Below are positions 1 through 8,827 of a stretch of 46,709 nt of DNA, piece by piece. The stretch spans positions 1 through 46,709 of the forward strand of contig JBMNSJ010000012.1 in assembly GCA_050945135.1 (NCBI GenBank), read 5' to 3'. Both the position numbers and the translations under genes were made by a program. Position 1 is the first letter of the stretch; each line of letters starts with the position of its first letter. The stretch is from WRIS01 sp050945135. Lineage in GTDB: Bacteria; Actinomycetota; Coriobacteriia; Coriobacteriales; Eggerthellaceae. The notes below the pieces were generated by a model that was not told the origin of the DNA, made no database searches, and saw only the letters and a list, made by a program, of their open reading frames with translations.

Positions 1-120
1 TAATGTAATCACTCCTCATTCACCTCCAAGCACATCATTTCATACGCTTGAAGGCATATTGTGAAGTGGACCATTTTTCAATTGTTGATTGAGAAATATT
101 GGACCGTTTTTAAATTAACA
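1..120 (-). mobile_element. IS21-family insertion sequence end (partial)
   Basis: Two direct copies of a TGGACC-(A/G)-TTTTT motif lie at 67-84 and 100-117 (TGGACCATTTTTCAATTG and TGGACCGTTTTTAAATTA). Repeats of this form are typical of IS21-family termini. On the minus strand a strong ribosome binding site (GGAGGTG) precedes a GTG at 12-10 that reads off the window edge; this fits the first codons of an istA transposase. The outer boundary cannot be fixed here. From 121 to 347 I see no gene, only a possible -10 hexamer TAGAAT at 283-288 for the next gene. The IS21 call rests on remembered family termini, not on a search. Confidence 0.45.
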
Positions 121-347
121 AATACAGTGATCCTTTTGGTAAGTAAGGCATTCGGTAAAGAGGCCTATGATCAAAGCTTCCCTCACACTAGCTTTCGCGC
201 TGCCGTCTTACTGCAAGCTTCGAAAGCCTTCTCGCGAGCATGGAGAAGTGGAATTTAGATTTCAGTTATGCAAAAAATAGGGTAGAATCTATCAAAACAG
301 CTAAATCAATATTGTTTGATGAATGAATCTCGCGAAAGGATTTATTG

Positions 348-1487
348 GTGTCGATAGCATATACCGAAGAGCAAAAGGAGCTTATAGCGCTCGTTAGGCA
401 GATGGCGGAAGCCGAAATTAAGCCTCATGTTCAAGAAGCAGATAGGGCAGGTTTTTGCCCGCAAGAGCTATTTGAGTTCGGCTTTGATATGGGAATACAC
501 CTTGCTGAGATACCCAAAGAATACGGCGGCTTAGGGCTAAGCTTTGAAACCTGTGCACTCATTTTCGAAGAGCTCGCAAAGGTGGATGCAGGCTATGCTA
601 TCACTTTTGTAACCTCGTTTGTGGCTCTAAGAAATGTTATCTTGGCTGGAACCCCTGAGCAGACGAAGTACTTTTCCGAAATTCTCAAGCAAAAGAGGCT
701 TGCAGCCTTCGCTCTTACCGAGCCTAACGCTGGATCCAACTCGGCAGGTATTCGTGGAGCAGCCATAAAAGACGGCGACGACTACATCTTAAACGCAAGC
801 AAGACCTTCATAACTAACGGGTCAATAGCTTCCGTGTATGTTGCGTTTTTTAAGACCGACCCTTCCGCAGGCAACAAAGGAATAAGTGCATTCATCGTTG
901 ATCGTGATACGCCTGGTGTATCTGTTGGTTCCAGAGAAGACAAAATGGGTTTGCGTCTTTCAGACACCAGTGAAGTATTTTTCGATGATGTTCGTGTTTC
1001 CAAAAGCTGCTTGCTTGGCGAAGAAGGCGCTGGATATAAGCTTTCGCTCAATGCCCTCAATCTTTCTCGAGCTTTTGTTAGCACCATGGCTTTGGGCATT
1101 ATGGAGCGCGCGCTGGATGAAGCCTGCGCCTACGCAAAAGACCGCAAAACCTTCGGTGACCCCATCATTGAATTTCAGATGGTACAAAGCATGCTTGCTG
1201 ACATGGCTATTAAGATTGAAGCATCTCGATGTCTAATCAATAACACAATGAAACTGATTGACGCAGGCAGTCTTGTGCGAATGGAGGGAGCAATATGCAA
1301 AACCTTCGTTAGTGATGCGCTGCAAGAAGTTACCTCAAACGCCGTCCAGGTGCTCGGCGGTTATGGTTATAGCCGCGAGTATCCGGTAGAAAAGCTGATG
1401 AGAGATGCAAAGGTCTTTCAGATTTTTGAAGGGACGAACCAGATTCAACGAGTTGCCATAGCCAATATGCTAAAGGCTGAGGCGTAG
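348..1487 (+). CDS. Acyl-CoA dehydrogenase
   Basis: FAD flavoprotein that oxidises a short- or medium-chain acyl-CoA to the enoyl-CoA (or runs in the reductive, butyryl-CoA direction) and exchanges electrons with electron-transfer flavoprotein. The 379-residue length is normal for the family. Visible marks are the FAD/substrate segment TEPNAGSNSAG near residues 122-132 and the C-terminal IFEGTNQIQR near 358-368, which carries the usual catalytic glutamate. The GTG at 348 sits 7 nt behind an AAAGGA ribosome site; a TTG at 345 is the alternative. etfB and etfA follow directly, so this is probably a Bcd/Etf-type unit. No crotonase or thiolase gene is present to fix the substrate. Confidence 0.93.
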   Translation: MSIAYTEEQKELIALVRQMAEAEIKPHVQEADRAGFCPQELFEFGFDMGIHLAEIPKEYGGLGLSFETCALIFEELAKVDAGYAITFVTSFVALRNVILAGTPEQTKYFSEILKQKRLAAFALTEPNAGSNSAGIRGAAIKDGDDYILNASKTFITNGSIASVYVAFFKTDPSAGNKGISAFIVDRDTPGVSVGSREDKMGLRLSDTSEVFFDDVRVSKSCLLGEEGAGYKLSLNALNLSRAFVSTMALGIMERALDEACAYAKDRKTFGDPIIEFQMVQSMLADMAIKIEASRCLINNTMKLIDAGSLVRMEGAICKTFVSDALQEVTSNAVQVLGGYGYSREYPVEKLMRDAKVFQIFEGTNQIQRVAIANMLKAEA

Positions 1488-1530
1488 AAGTTCACGCATT
1501 CTCAGTGTATTTACGAAGTAGGAAGCTGCC

Positions 1531-2319
1531 ATGAATATTGTTGTTTGTATAAAACAGGTACCGGATACGACCGAGATTAAGATTGATCCGGTTAAAAACA
1601 CCCTCATCAGAGCAGGTGTTCCGAGCATCATGAATCCTTATGATAGGCATGCGGTTGAGGCCGCACTGCAAATGAAGGATCGCTATGGTGCGCGGGTAAC
1701 GGTAATTTCGATGGGACCCGCGCAAGCTAAGTCCATCCTGCGAGAGGCGCTATCGATGGGTGCCGATGATGCGTATCTCGTAACCGATCGTGCCTTCGGT
1801 GGTTCGGATACCTTCGCAACAAGCTATATCCTCGCGGCAGTCATTCGCTATCTTGGATCGGTCGACATGGTCTTTGGTGGCAAGCAGGCCATCGATGGTG
1901 ATACTGGCCAGACCGTTGCTTCCTTGGCAGAGCACCTGGGTCTACCTATGATTACGCATGCGCTTGATGTTGAGGTGTGCGACCGAAAAGTGATAGCGCG
2001 TCGTATAACCGACGAAGGCTTTGAGCGGGTGAGAACGAGCATTCCTCTAATCTGCACATTCACAAAGGAAAGTAACAAGCCTCGTTATGCAACGCTTGCT
2101 TCAAAGATTGACTCGCTTACTGCAGAAATTCCTGAGATACATTTAGAGGATATCGAGAGGTTAATCGACACGACGAAGATAGGGCTTAAGGGTTCGCCAA
2201 CGCGCGTGAAAAAGACCTTTGTACCACCACGTGAGGCGAGCGGATTACATATTTCAGGCTCTGCGCCAGATGCGGCAGCCAAACTAATCAGCGAATTATC
2301 GACAGCCAAGGTTTTGTAG
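1531..2319 (+). CDS. etfB: Electron transfer flavoprotein, beta subunit
   Basis: Small subunit of the heterodimeric electron transfer flavoprotein that shuttles electrons for the upstream acyl-CoA dehydrogenase. The 262-residue protein begins MNIVVCIKQVPDT, the standard EtfB opening, and has the nucleotide-binding segment GGKQAIDGDTGQ near residues 116-127. The GDTGQ/GDTAQ form is frequent in anaerobe Etfs, including bifurcating ones, but bifurcation cannot be decided from this alone. It lies 43 bp after the dehydrogenase and 9 bp before etfA, consistent with one operon. Confidence 0.94.
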   Translation: MNIVVCIKQVPDTTEIKIDPVKNTLIRAGVPSIMNPYDRHAVEAALQMKDRYGARVTVISMGPAQAKSILREALSMGADDAYLVTDRAFGGSDTFATSYILAAVIRYLGSVDMVFGGKQAIDGDTGQTVASLAEHLGLPMITHALDVEVCDRKVIARRITDEGFERVRTSIPLICTFTKESNKPRYATLASKIDSLTAEIPEIHLEDIERLIDTTKIGLKGSPTRVKKTFVPPREASGLHISGSAPDAAAKLISELSTAKVL

Positions 2320-2328
2320 GAGGCAGAA

Positions 2329-3330
2329 ATGTCATTTGAGGAATATCGTGATGTGTGGGTTTTTGTCGAGTGCTTCGAGGGAAAGCCAAAAAACGTTGGA
2401 CTCGAGCTGCTTGGCGAAGGGCGAAAGCTGGCTGATGCGCTCAATCAACGCTTATGTGCCGTAGTTATTGGCAGGAACAGCGAAGACGCGAAACGGCTTT
2501 CTGCTGAATATGGGGCAGATGTAATCTATTCAGTACAGGGCGATGAGTACTCGTATTACACGACCGATGCCTACGGTCATGCATTCTTAGAGTTGGTCAA
2601 AAAGTATCTGCCAGATACGATTCTTATTGGTGCAACAGTTAATGGGCGCGACCTTGCCTCCAAGCTTGCCGTGGATCTTGAGACGGGTCTTACGGCGGAT
2701 TGTACGGCTTTGAGTGTTGAAGAAGATACGGGCAATGTGGTGTGGGAGCGACCTACCTTCGGCGGTAATTTATACGCTCGTATTCTTTGTGCCGAAACAC
2801 GCCCTCAGATGGGTACGGTGCGCCCGGGAGCCTTCAAAAAGCCTCTACCAGAAGAGGGTAGAGTGGTTTCGGTTGTCGAAGAGTCTATTATTCCGGAACG
2901 TATGCGTCTTGAAATATTAGAAATCCTTGAAAATCATGAGCACGAAGGGATTCCATTGCCAGAAGCTTCGGTTATTGTTTCTGGCGGTCGCGGAATGAAG
3001 AAGCCAGAAAGCTTTTCTATGCTGCAAGATCTCGCCGAGGCTCTGGGAGGAACAATCGCTTGCTCGCGGGCAGTGGTTGATGCAGGCTGGTTGGCTTCAA
3101 GTAAGCAGGTGGGGCAAACAGGCACTACGGTATCACCCGAACTCTATATTGCTTGCGGGATTTCCGGAGCAGTTCAGCACCTAGCTGGTATGAGTGAAGC
3201 TCGCACCATTATCGCCATCAATAGCGATGAAACCGCGCCCATCTTTGAGGTTGCCGACTACTGTTTGGTTGGGGATGTGTTTGAGATAGTTCCCGCGATT
3301 ACCAAGGAACTTAAAACACGGCGCGCATAA
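2329..3330 (+). CDS. etfA: Electron transfer flavoprotein, alpha subunit
   Basis: Large Etf subunit, 333 residues, carrying the FAD in its C-terminal domain. The signature runs from SGGRGMKKPE near residue 220 through VGQTGTTVSPELYIACG near 260-277 to the SGAVQHLAGM segment and the closing NSDETAPIFEVADYCLVGD. A good ribosome site (GGAGGCAG) precedes the ATG. It probably ends the acyl-CoA dehydrogenase operon: an inverted repeat follows at 3379-3398. Confidence 0.94.
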   Translation: MSFEEYRDVWVFVECFEGKPKNVGLELLGEGRKLADALNQRLCAVVIGRNSEDAKRLSAEYGADVIYSVQGDEYSYYTTDAYGHAFLELVKKYLPDTILIGATVNGRDLASKLAVDLETGLTADCTALSVEEDTGNVVWERPTFGGNLYARILCAETRPQMGTVRPGAFKKPLPEEGRVVSVVEESIIPERMRLEILEILENHEHEGIPLPEASVIVSGGRGMKKPESFSMLQDLAEALGGTIACSRAVVDAGWLASSKQVGQTGTTVSPELYIACGISGAVQHLAGMSEARTIIAINSDETAPIFEVADYCLVGDVFEIVPAITKELKTRRA

Positions 3331-3378
3331 TGTAGGCAGCTTGATTCAGTGCAACATGGCGTGAGTTTTATAGACCTT

Positions 3379-3398
3379 ACTCGATTGATATATCGAGT
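3379..3398 (+). terminator. Possible hairpin downstream of etfA
   Basis: A perfect 7-bp inverted repeat, ACTCGAT and ATCGAGT with a 6-nt loop, is followed by TTTCTG. The T-tract is short, so this is at best a weak terminator of the etf operon. A second palindrome, TGTTCTTGAACA at 3476-3487, lies closer to dnaE and could be an operator; neither is proven. Confidence 0.3.
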
Positions 3399-3525
3399 TT
3401 CTGAGTCGTGCATGGATGAAATCACGTAAATCTCCATCAGCAAATCGCTCCTCTCAACATGACAAGCTGCTATCATGTTCTTGAACACGACAGAACGTAT
3501 CCAGTAGAGGAGCTAGGCACAAGAT

Positions 3526-6500
3526 ATGGCATTCGTCCATCTTCACAATCACACAGAATATTCTCTTTTAGACGGCGCAACTCACATTTACGACATGGTC
3601 AAACGGGCTGCTGAGCTTGGTATGCCCGCAGTCGCCATCACCGATCACGGCGTAATGAGCGGCGTGCCGGAGTTGAGCGACGCTTGCGCCGATGTCGAGA
3701 AAGAAACCGGCATCGCCGTCAAGCCAATATTTGGCTGTGAGATTTATTTCACGCCAGACGAAGAGCTGCGTCGAGATACAAAACCCAAGCTCTTCCATAT
3801 GCTCTTGCTAGCTAAAACAAACGAGGGATATCACAACCTGGTAAAGCTTGTGAGTGAGTCACAGGTTGATAACTTTTATTACAAGCCTCGGACCACTTTT
3901 AGCATGCTGCAAAAGTATTCTGAAGGCATCATCGCAACAAGCGCCTGTCTTGCAGGAATTATCCCGAAGGCAATTGATGAGAATCGCTATAGCGATGCGC
4001 TTGATTGGGCAAAACGCCTTGCGTCGGTGTATGAGCCGGGAGATTTTTATATTGAGCTTCAGAATCAAGGGCTGACAACCGATGGTGGTATAACCCAAAC
4101 CGAGCTTAATCATCAGCTCGCTAAAATCGCCCACGAAGCCGGGCTCGAAACTGTCGCAACAAACGATTTCCACTACTTGTTACAAGAAGATGCGCGCGCA
4201 CAAGATATCATGCTGTGCATTGGCACTGGCTCAACCATGAATGATCCGAAACGCATGCGTTTCTCAAACGATCAGTTTTACATGAAAACCGAAGAGGAAA
4301 TGCGAGAAGCTTTACGCGATTTTCAGGAAGCATGCGACAATACCGTAAAAATTGCCGAAAAATGCAACGTTGAGCTTGCGCGCGACATTATCTTGCCACG
4401 CTTTCCTTTGCCAGAAGGCGAGACCGAGGATAGTTTCTTCCGCAAACAGTGTCTTGAAGGTCTTCATCGGAGGTACGGAAATGAGCTCAGCGATGAAATC
4501 ATGCAGCGCTACGAGCATGAAGCTGAAGTCATTATTGGACAGGGATTTCCTGCCTACTTCCTTATCGTTCAGGAATATATCCAGTGGGCGAAAGATAATG
4601 GCATTGGAGTTGGCCCGGGTCGAGGAAGCGCTGCAGGAAGTATCGTTGCCTATGCACTTGGGATTACCGATCTAGACCCGTTAACAAACGGCCTTCTCTT
4701 CGAGCGTTTTCTATCGACAGAGCGCATTGAGATGCCCGATATCGATGTCGACTTCGACGACGAGCGTCGTGGTGAAGTCATCGAGCACGTTAAGCAGGTG
4801 TATGGCGAAGACCATGTTGCGGGCGTTATCACCTTTGGTACTCTGCAAGCAAAAAACGCCATTCGAGATGCTGCTCGAGTTTTGGATTACCCCTACGGAC
4901 TCGGTGATCGTCTTTCAAAATTGGTGGGAGATGAGCTTGGGATTAAGCTGAAAGATGCGCTTGCAAAAAACCCTGATCTAAAAAAGGCTTACGAGACTGA
5001 GGCCGAGTGTAAAGATGTTCTTGATGCCGCTCTTTCAATCGAGGGGCATATTCGTGGCGAGGGAGTGCATGCTTGTGCAACTATTATTTGTCGCGACCCC
5101 ATGCAAGACCACATCCCCACAAAGCGTGATACTAAGGGTGGCGATCTTATCACCCAATTCGACGGTCATGTTACGCCAAGCCTTGGTTTGCTTAAGATGG
5201 ACTTCTTGGGTCTACGTACTCTTTCGGTTATTTCTCGTGCTTGTCGAAACATTAAGGAACGCTTTGGTGTTGAAATACAGCCCGATCAGATTCCGCTCGA
5301 TGACCCAAAATCCTTTGACCTCATGTGCGGCGGCAACATGGATGGCTTGTTCCAGGTGGAAAGTGCGCTCTATGTGAAGCTCTTTTCACGGATGAAGCCG
5401 CGTCACTTTTCGGATATCGTTGCATCAATAGCACTCAACCGTCCAGGTCCTTTGGAAAACGGCTTTGTCGATACCTATGTTGATCGTGTACGAGGATTGA
5501 AGCCTGTCACCTACTACGATGATCGCCTGAGGCCTCTTCTCGAGGAGACCTACGGCACCTTGGTCTACCAAGAGCAAATCATGCAGATATCTATGGTTAT
5601 GAGTGGCTTTTCAGCAGGAAAGGCTGACAAGCTACGCAAGGCTATGGGTAAGAAGAATATTGATATCATGCGTCAATTGGAAGACGACTGGAATACCGGT
5701 GCTGTTGAAAATGGCTATTCTCTTGATATTGCAAAAAAGATCTGGGCTGACGCGGAAAAATTCGCTGAATACGCTTTCAACAAATCTCACTCAGCTGCTT
5801 ATGCGGTAATCGTTATGCGTACAGCCTATCTCAAGGCTCACTATCCCAACGATTATATGGCTGCCGTCCTGTCTTCATATATGGGCAACTCTGATCGACT
5901 CATTAAGTATATTGCGAGCTGCAATCGCTCCGGAATTCAGGTTATGCCGCCTGATATTAATAGCTCAAATCTTGAATTTACTCCTACAGACGAGGGTATT
6001 CGTTTCGGACTTGCAGGTGTTCGCGGTGTAGGCGAGAAAGTGGTTGAGCGCATCATTATTGAGCGAACAGAAAACGGCCCCTTTACGTCGCTACATGATT
6101 TCGTGAATCGAATGGACACGAAGAGCTATAACCGTAAGACATTGGAGGCTCTTATTAAGGCAGGTGCTTTTGATTCGACAGGGTATACGCGCAAGCAACT
6201 CATGTATTTTATAGACGAAACGCCCCTGCTTGAAGGAGCTTCGAAGCGCCAAAAAGATCGTGATATTGGTCAGGTTAGTATGTTTGATATGTTTGGCGAC
6301 GATCCAGATTCTGGCTTCGATCAAGCAATCCCTGAGCCTGATGGCGTGGAATGGGATAAGCGTCTTAAGCTCTCTTTCGAAAAAGAGATCCTCAAGATCT
6401 ATGTCTCCGAACACCCTCTTCAGCCCTACGAGGACGCAATTGCGCGCATGACTAAGTTTACCTTGGGCGATTTAGCAGAACGCGAAAGAGACATTCCTTC

Positions 6501-6984
6501 GGCAACCTTTGTCGGGATGGTTTCAGATGTATCTGAGCGTATGACTAAGCGTCAGACAAGAATGGCAAACTTTACCCTTGAGGATACTACTGGCTACATC
6601 GAGTGCGTGTGCTTTAAATACGAAGAAAACAGGGATGCCATTTTCGAAGACGCAATAGTTAAGGTAAAGGGTAAGTTTGAGCACTCAGATAGGGGTAATC
6701 AGCTGATAGTGTTTGAAGCCGAGGTGCTTGCGCTAAACGAAGAGGATACAAAGCCTCAGCCTTTAGAAATCAAGATATCAGCAGCCGATTTTGCGACTCA
6801 CTCCACAAAGTTGAATCGTATTCTCTCGTCGTATCCAGGGCGTGATGGTGTAATTCTATTTGTATCTCAAAGTGATGGCCGCAAGTTTCGGGCAGAGCTG
6901 CCACTCTCGGTGGACTCGCGCAACGTAAACCTTCTCTCTGAGATTCAGGATCTTTTTGGGCGACCAGTATGGCGCGCCTCGTAA
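3526..6984 (+). CDS. dnaE: DNA polymerase III alpha subunit
   Basis: Replicative C-family DNA polymerase, 1152 residues, the usual DnaE size. An N-terminal PHP domain (about residues 1-210) begins HLHNHTEYSLLDGA and contains ITDHGVMSG. The palm has PDIDVDFDDERR near residues 404-415, holding two catalytic aspartates, preceded by GPGRGSAAGS. Helix-hairpin-helix and OB-fold segments occupy the C-terminus (the OB part reads TLEDTTGYIECVCF). There is no embedded DEDD exonuclease as in PolC. truA begins 18 bp later. Confidence 0.97.
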   Translation: MAFVHLHNHTEYSLLDGATHIYDMVKRAAELGMPAVAITDHGVMSGVPELSDACADVEKETGIAVKPIFGCEIYFTPDEELRRDTKPKLFHMLLLAKTNEGYHNLVKLVSESQVDNFYYKPRTTFSMLQKYSEGIIATSACLAGIIPKAIDENRYSDALDWAKRLASVYEPGDFYIELQNQGLTTDGGITQTELNHQLAKIAHEAGLETVATNDFHYLLQEDARAQDIMLCIGTGSTMNDPKRMRFSNDQFYMKTEEEMREALRDFQEACDNTVKIAEKCNVELARDIILPRFPLPEGETEDSFFRKQCLEGLHRRYGNELSDEIMQRYEHEAEVIIGQGFPAYFLIVQEYIQWAKDNGIGVGPGRGSAAGSIVAYALGITDLDPLTNGLLFERFLSTERIEMPDIDVDFDDERRGEVIEHVKQVYGEDHVAGVITFGTLQAKNAIRDAARVLDYPYGLGDRLSKLVGDELGIKLKDALAKNPDLKKAYETEAECKDVLDAALSIEGHIRGEGVHACATIICRDPMQDHIPTKRDTKGGDLITQFDGHVTPSLGLLKMDFLGLRTLSVISRACRNIKERFGVEIQPDQIPLDDPKSFDLMCGGNMDGLFQVESALYVKLFSRMKPRHFSDIVASIALNRPGPLENGFVDTYVDRVRGLKPVTYYDDRLRPLLEETYGTLVYQEQIMQISMVMSGFSAGKADKLRKAMGKKNIDIMRQLEDDWNTGAVENGYSLDIAKKIWADAEKFAEYAFNKSHSAAYAVIVMRTAYLKAHYPNDYMAAVLSSYMGNSDRLIKYIASCNRSGIQVMPPDINSSNLEFTPTDEGIRFGLAGVRGVGEKVVERIIIERTENGPFTSLHDFVNRMDTKSYNRKTLEALIKAGAFDSTGYTRKQLMYFIDETPLLEGASKRQKDRDIGQVSMFDMFGDDPDSGFDQAIPEPDGVEWDKRLKLSFEKEILKIYVSEHPLQPYEDAIARMTKFTLGDLAERERDIPSATFVGMVSDVSERMTKRQTRMANFTLEDTTGYIECVCFKYEENRDAIFEDAIVKVKGKFEHSDRGNQLIVFEAEVLALNEEDTKPQPLEIKISAADFATHSTKLNRILSSYPGRDGVILFVSQSDGRKFRAELPLSVDSRNVNLLSEIQDLFGRPVWRAS

Positions 6985-7002
6985 GTTTGGTCTTGGTTTT
7001 TG

Positions 7003-7779
7003 ATGGAAATGCCTAAAACTCATACCATTGCGCTCGCCATGGCATACGACGGAAAGCCGTTTTCCGGATTTGCGCAACAGCCAGGTCAGCTTACCGTGCA
7101 AGGGTCACTCAATGAAGCTCTAGAGCTTCTTTATAAGCGTCCTATTGAAACTACTTGTGCAGGCAGAACAGACTCAGGAGTCAATGCTCGTGCACAAGTG
7201 GTAAGCTTTGATTTGACGCAAGATGAGTTTAGCTTACGCCCGCTTCAAACCCTGAAGCGCTCACTCAACGCGCTTATTGATGACCGCGCATCTATTCACT
7301 TAGTTGAAGAAAAACAGAGCGGCTTTTCTGCTCGTTTCGATGCGCAATCGCGAGAGTATCGTTATTTTTTGTGCATCAACGAAGCACGCCCGGTGCTCAT
7401 AAGCGACAGGGTGTGGCATATTGCAAAGCCTCTCGATGTTGAAGCCATGCGGGTGGGGGCTGCGCATCTCATAGGTGAGCATGACTTCAAGAGTTTTTGC
7501 CAGGCAGCATCTGCGGTGGGAAAAAGTACCTGCCGAGAAGTTTTTGAGATAGACATCTACGAAGACGCGCTTCTGGGACAAGAGGTGCTGGTTATTAAGG
7601 TGATTGGCAACGCTTTTCTCCATTCGATGGTTCGCACCATTGTCGGAACCTTGGTAATGGTTGGCCGAGAAAAAAGAGAGCCTTCGTGGGTAGGCGAAGT
7701 CTTAGAGAAAAAGGACAGGGCTGCAGCTGGCGAAAATGCTCCTGCAAAAGGATTGGTCTTTTGGAGGGTGAACTACTAA
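7003..7779 (+). CDS. truA: tRNA pseudouridine(38-40) synthase TruA
   Basis: Converts uridines 38-40 of the tRNA anticodon stem to pseudouridine. The 258-residue protein has the catalytic motif AGRTDSGVNA with Asp at about residue 57, plus the family segments YDGKPFSGFAQQP near the start and FLHSMVRTIVGTL near the end. Several starts are possible (TTG 7000, ATG 7003, ATG 7009); ATG 7003 is chosen, without a strong ribosome site. The gene follows dnaE closely and may be co-transcribed. Confidence 0.94.
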   Translation: MEMPKTHTIALAMAYDGKPFSGFAQQPGQLTVQGSLNEALELLYKRPIETTCAGRTDSGVNARAQVVSFDLTQDEFSLRPLQTLKRSLNALIDDRASIHLVEEKQSGFSARFDAQSREYRYFLCINEARPVLISDRVWHIAKPLDVEAMRVGAAHLIGEHDFKSFCQAASAVGKSTCREVFEIDIYEDALLGQEVLVIKVIGNAFLHSMVRTIVGTLVMVGREKREPSWVGEVLEKKDRAAAGENAPAKGLVFWRVNY

Positions 7780-7856
7780 GTTCTTGCTCTTTATGAACGC
7801 CGGGTGCATGATAGTTTACAAGCTCGCAACACCTAAAACAGGATATCCCGATGCGC

Positions 7857-7862
7857 TATAAT
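7857..7862 (+). promoter_or_regulatory. -10 box upstream of the 7886 gene
   Basis: A perfect TATAAT hexamer lies 23 bp before the GTG start at 7886, with an AGGGAAGG ribosome site between them. No convincing -35 hexamer is seen at the normal spacing. Confidence 0.4.
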
Positions 7863-7885
7863 GGGGGAACTAGGGAAGGTATCCA

Positions 7886-8620
7886 GTGTTTAAGAAAAAA
7901 TCGCCGGAGCAACAGATTATTGTAGAGGCTGAAAAAGTTGCCTCAACCAAAGAGAGTCTCGATGCGCTCTCTTGGAATCGTGTTGCCGAAATAGCGAAAG
8001 ACCTGCAGGAGAATATTAGCGACGATGAGCGCGAGGAATATGGTCGCGAGCTGCTTGCTATCTCACAGGCAAACACCTCCCTCATAGGTAAGCTGGGTAT
8101 TTCAAACAATTCTTTTTCGGGTCAAGTTATGCCTTCGGGTATAGAAGTGTTAAGGGATAGTAGCTCGCCAACAGAGTCATTCGATCCTGAAGAGCCTCAG
8201 GTGTTCGGAGAGGTCAGCAAAAGCGAACTCGATGAAATATCTCCGGGTGACGCAAAATTAGCCGCTTTGAGTTTCTTGTACGAGGAGGCGGGGCAGGCCG
8301 TCACCCAATCAGCAGAGCAATCGGTCGATTCTGCTATCGAAGAAAATCAAGAAGCCAGCCTTACCAAGCAAATCGAAGAACAAGAAATCACCGAAGAATG
8401 TGTAGCTCTCGAAGTTGCAGCCGAAGAAACGCAAGTTATTAATCTGCCCGAAAACAATCCGCTCGACGAGACGCAGGTTATGAATGCTTTAGCTGGCGAG
8501 TCTGTCGAAGATGAGCTTTTAGATGAGGCAAAGAAGAAAGACCGAAAAAAGAAAAAGAAGAAAAAGAGCCGCGAGCTCGAGGGATATATCCTCATCAATC
8601 AAATTGAAAAAGGTCGGTGA
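7886..8620 (+). CDS. Uncharacterised acidic protein with a lysine-rich tail
   Basis: I do not recognise this 244-residue protein. It has no signal peptide or membrane segment. The first third is helical and charged; the middle (about 125-215) is strongly acidic and rich in E, Q and A, resembling a disordered linker. It contains two similar ETQV-(I/M)-N segments (near residues 180 and 194). Near residue 220 a run of lysines (KKKDRKKKKKKK) is followed by a short C-terminal segment. The GTG start is supported by AGGGAAGG 10 nt upstream. The 66-residue gene at 8627 begins 6 bp later, so the two are probably co-expressed. A nucleic-acid-binding or scaffold role is only a guess. Confidence 0.7.
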   Translation: MFKKKSPEQQIIVEAEKVASTKESLDALSWNRVAEIAKDLQENISDDEREEYGRELLAISQANTSLIGKLGISNNSFSGQVMPSGIEVLRDSSSPTESFDPEEPQVFGEVSKSELDEISPGDAKLAALSFLYEEAGQAVTQSAEQSVDSAIEENQEASLTKQIEEQEITEECVALEVAAEETQVINLPENNPLDETQVMNALAGESVEDELLDEAKKKDRKKKKKKKSRELEGYILINQIEKGR

Positions 8621-8626
8621 GATTTC

Positions 8627-8827
8627 ATGGAAAAGCGTCCCGTAAAGCTAAATCCGAATTTTTCGAATTCCTCAAACAATAAAAAGGGGACAAGTTCGAA
8701 TGTAAAGAACCAGAATAGTCTGTCTCGAATGAGGCAAATCTATGCGAGCAGAGACGGCCGTTTAGGCGTGTATCAAGATGCTGATGGCCATTTAGTTGCA
8801 GCGGATATGAGCAAGTTTAGCTCTTAA
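8627..8827 (+). CDS. Small hypothetical protein (66 aa)
   Basis: Unrecognised 66-residue protein. The first half is rich in Asn, Ser and Lys and probably disordered. The second half (SRDGRLGVYQDADGHLVAAD) looks like a short beta-hairpin motif. It follows the 7886 gene by 6 bp and shares its operon. Its stop codon overlaps the convergent asnB stop by three bases, so the two 3' ends leave no room for a conventional terminator. Confidence 0.6.
   Translation: MEKRPVKLNPNFSNSSNNKKGTSSNVKNQNSLSRMRQIYASRDGRLGVYQDADGHLVAADMSKFSS

Noticed and set aside
61..258. A 65-codon plus-strand frame at the left edge.
   Set aside because: It overlaps the IS21-type terminal repeats, has no ribosome site, and its translation matches nothing I recognise.
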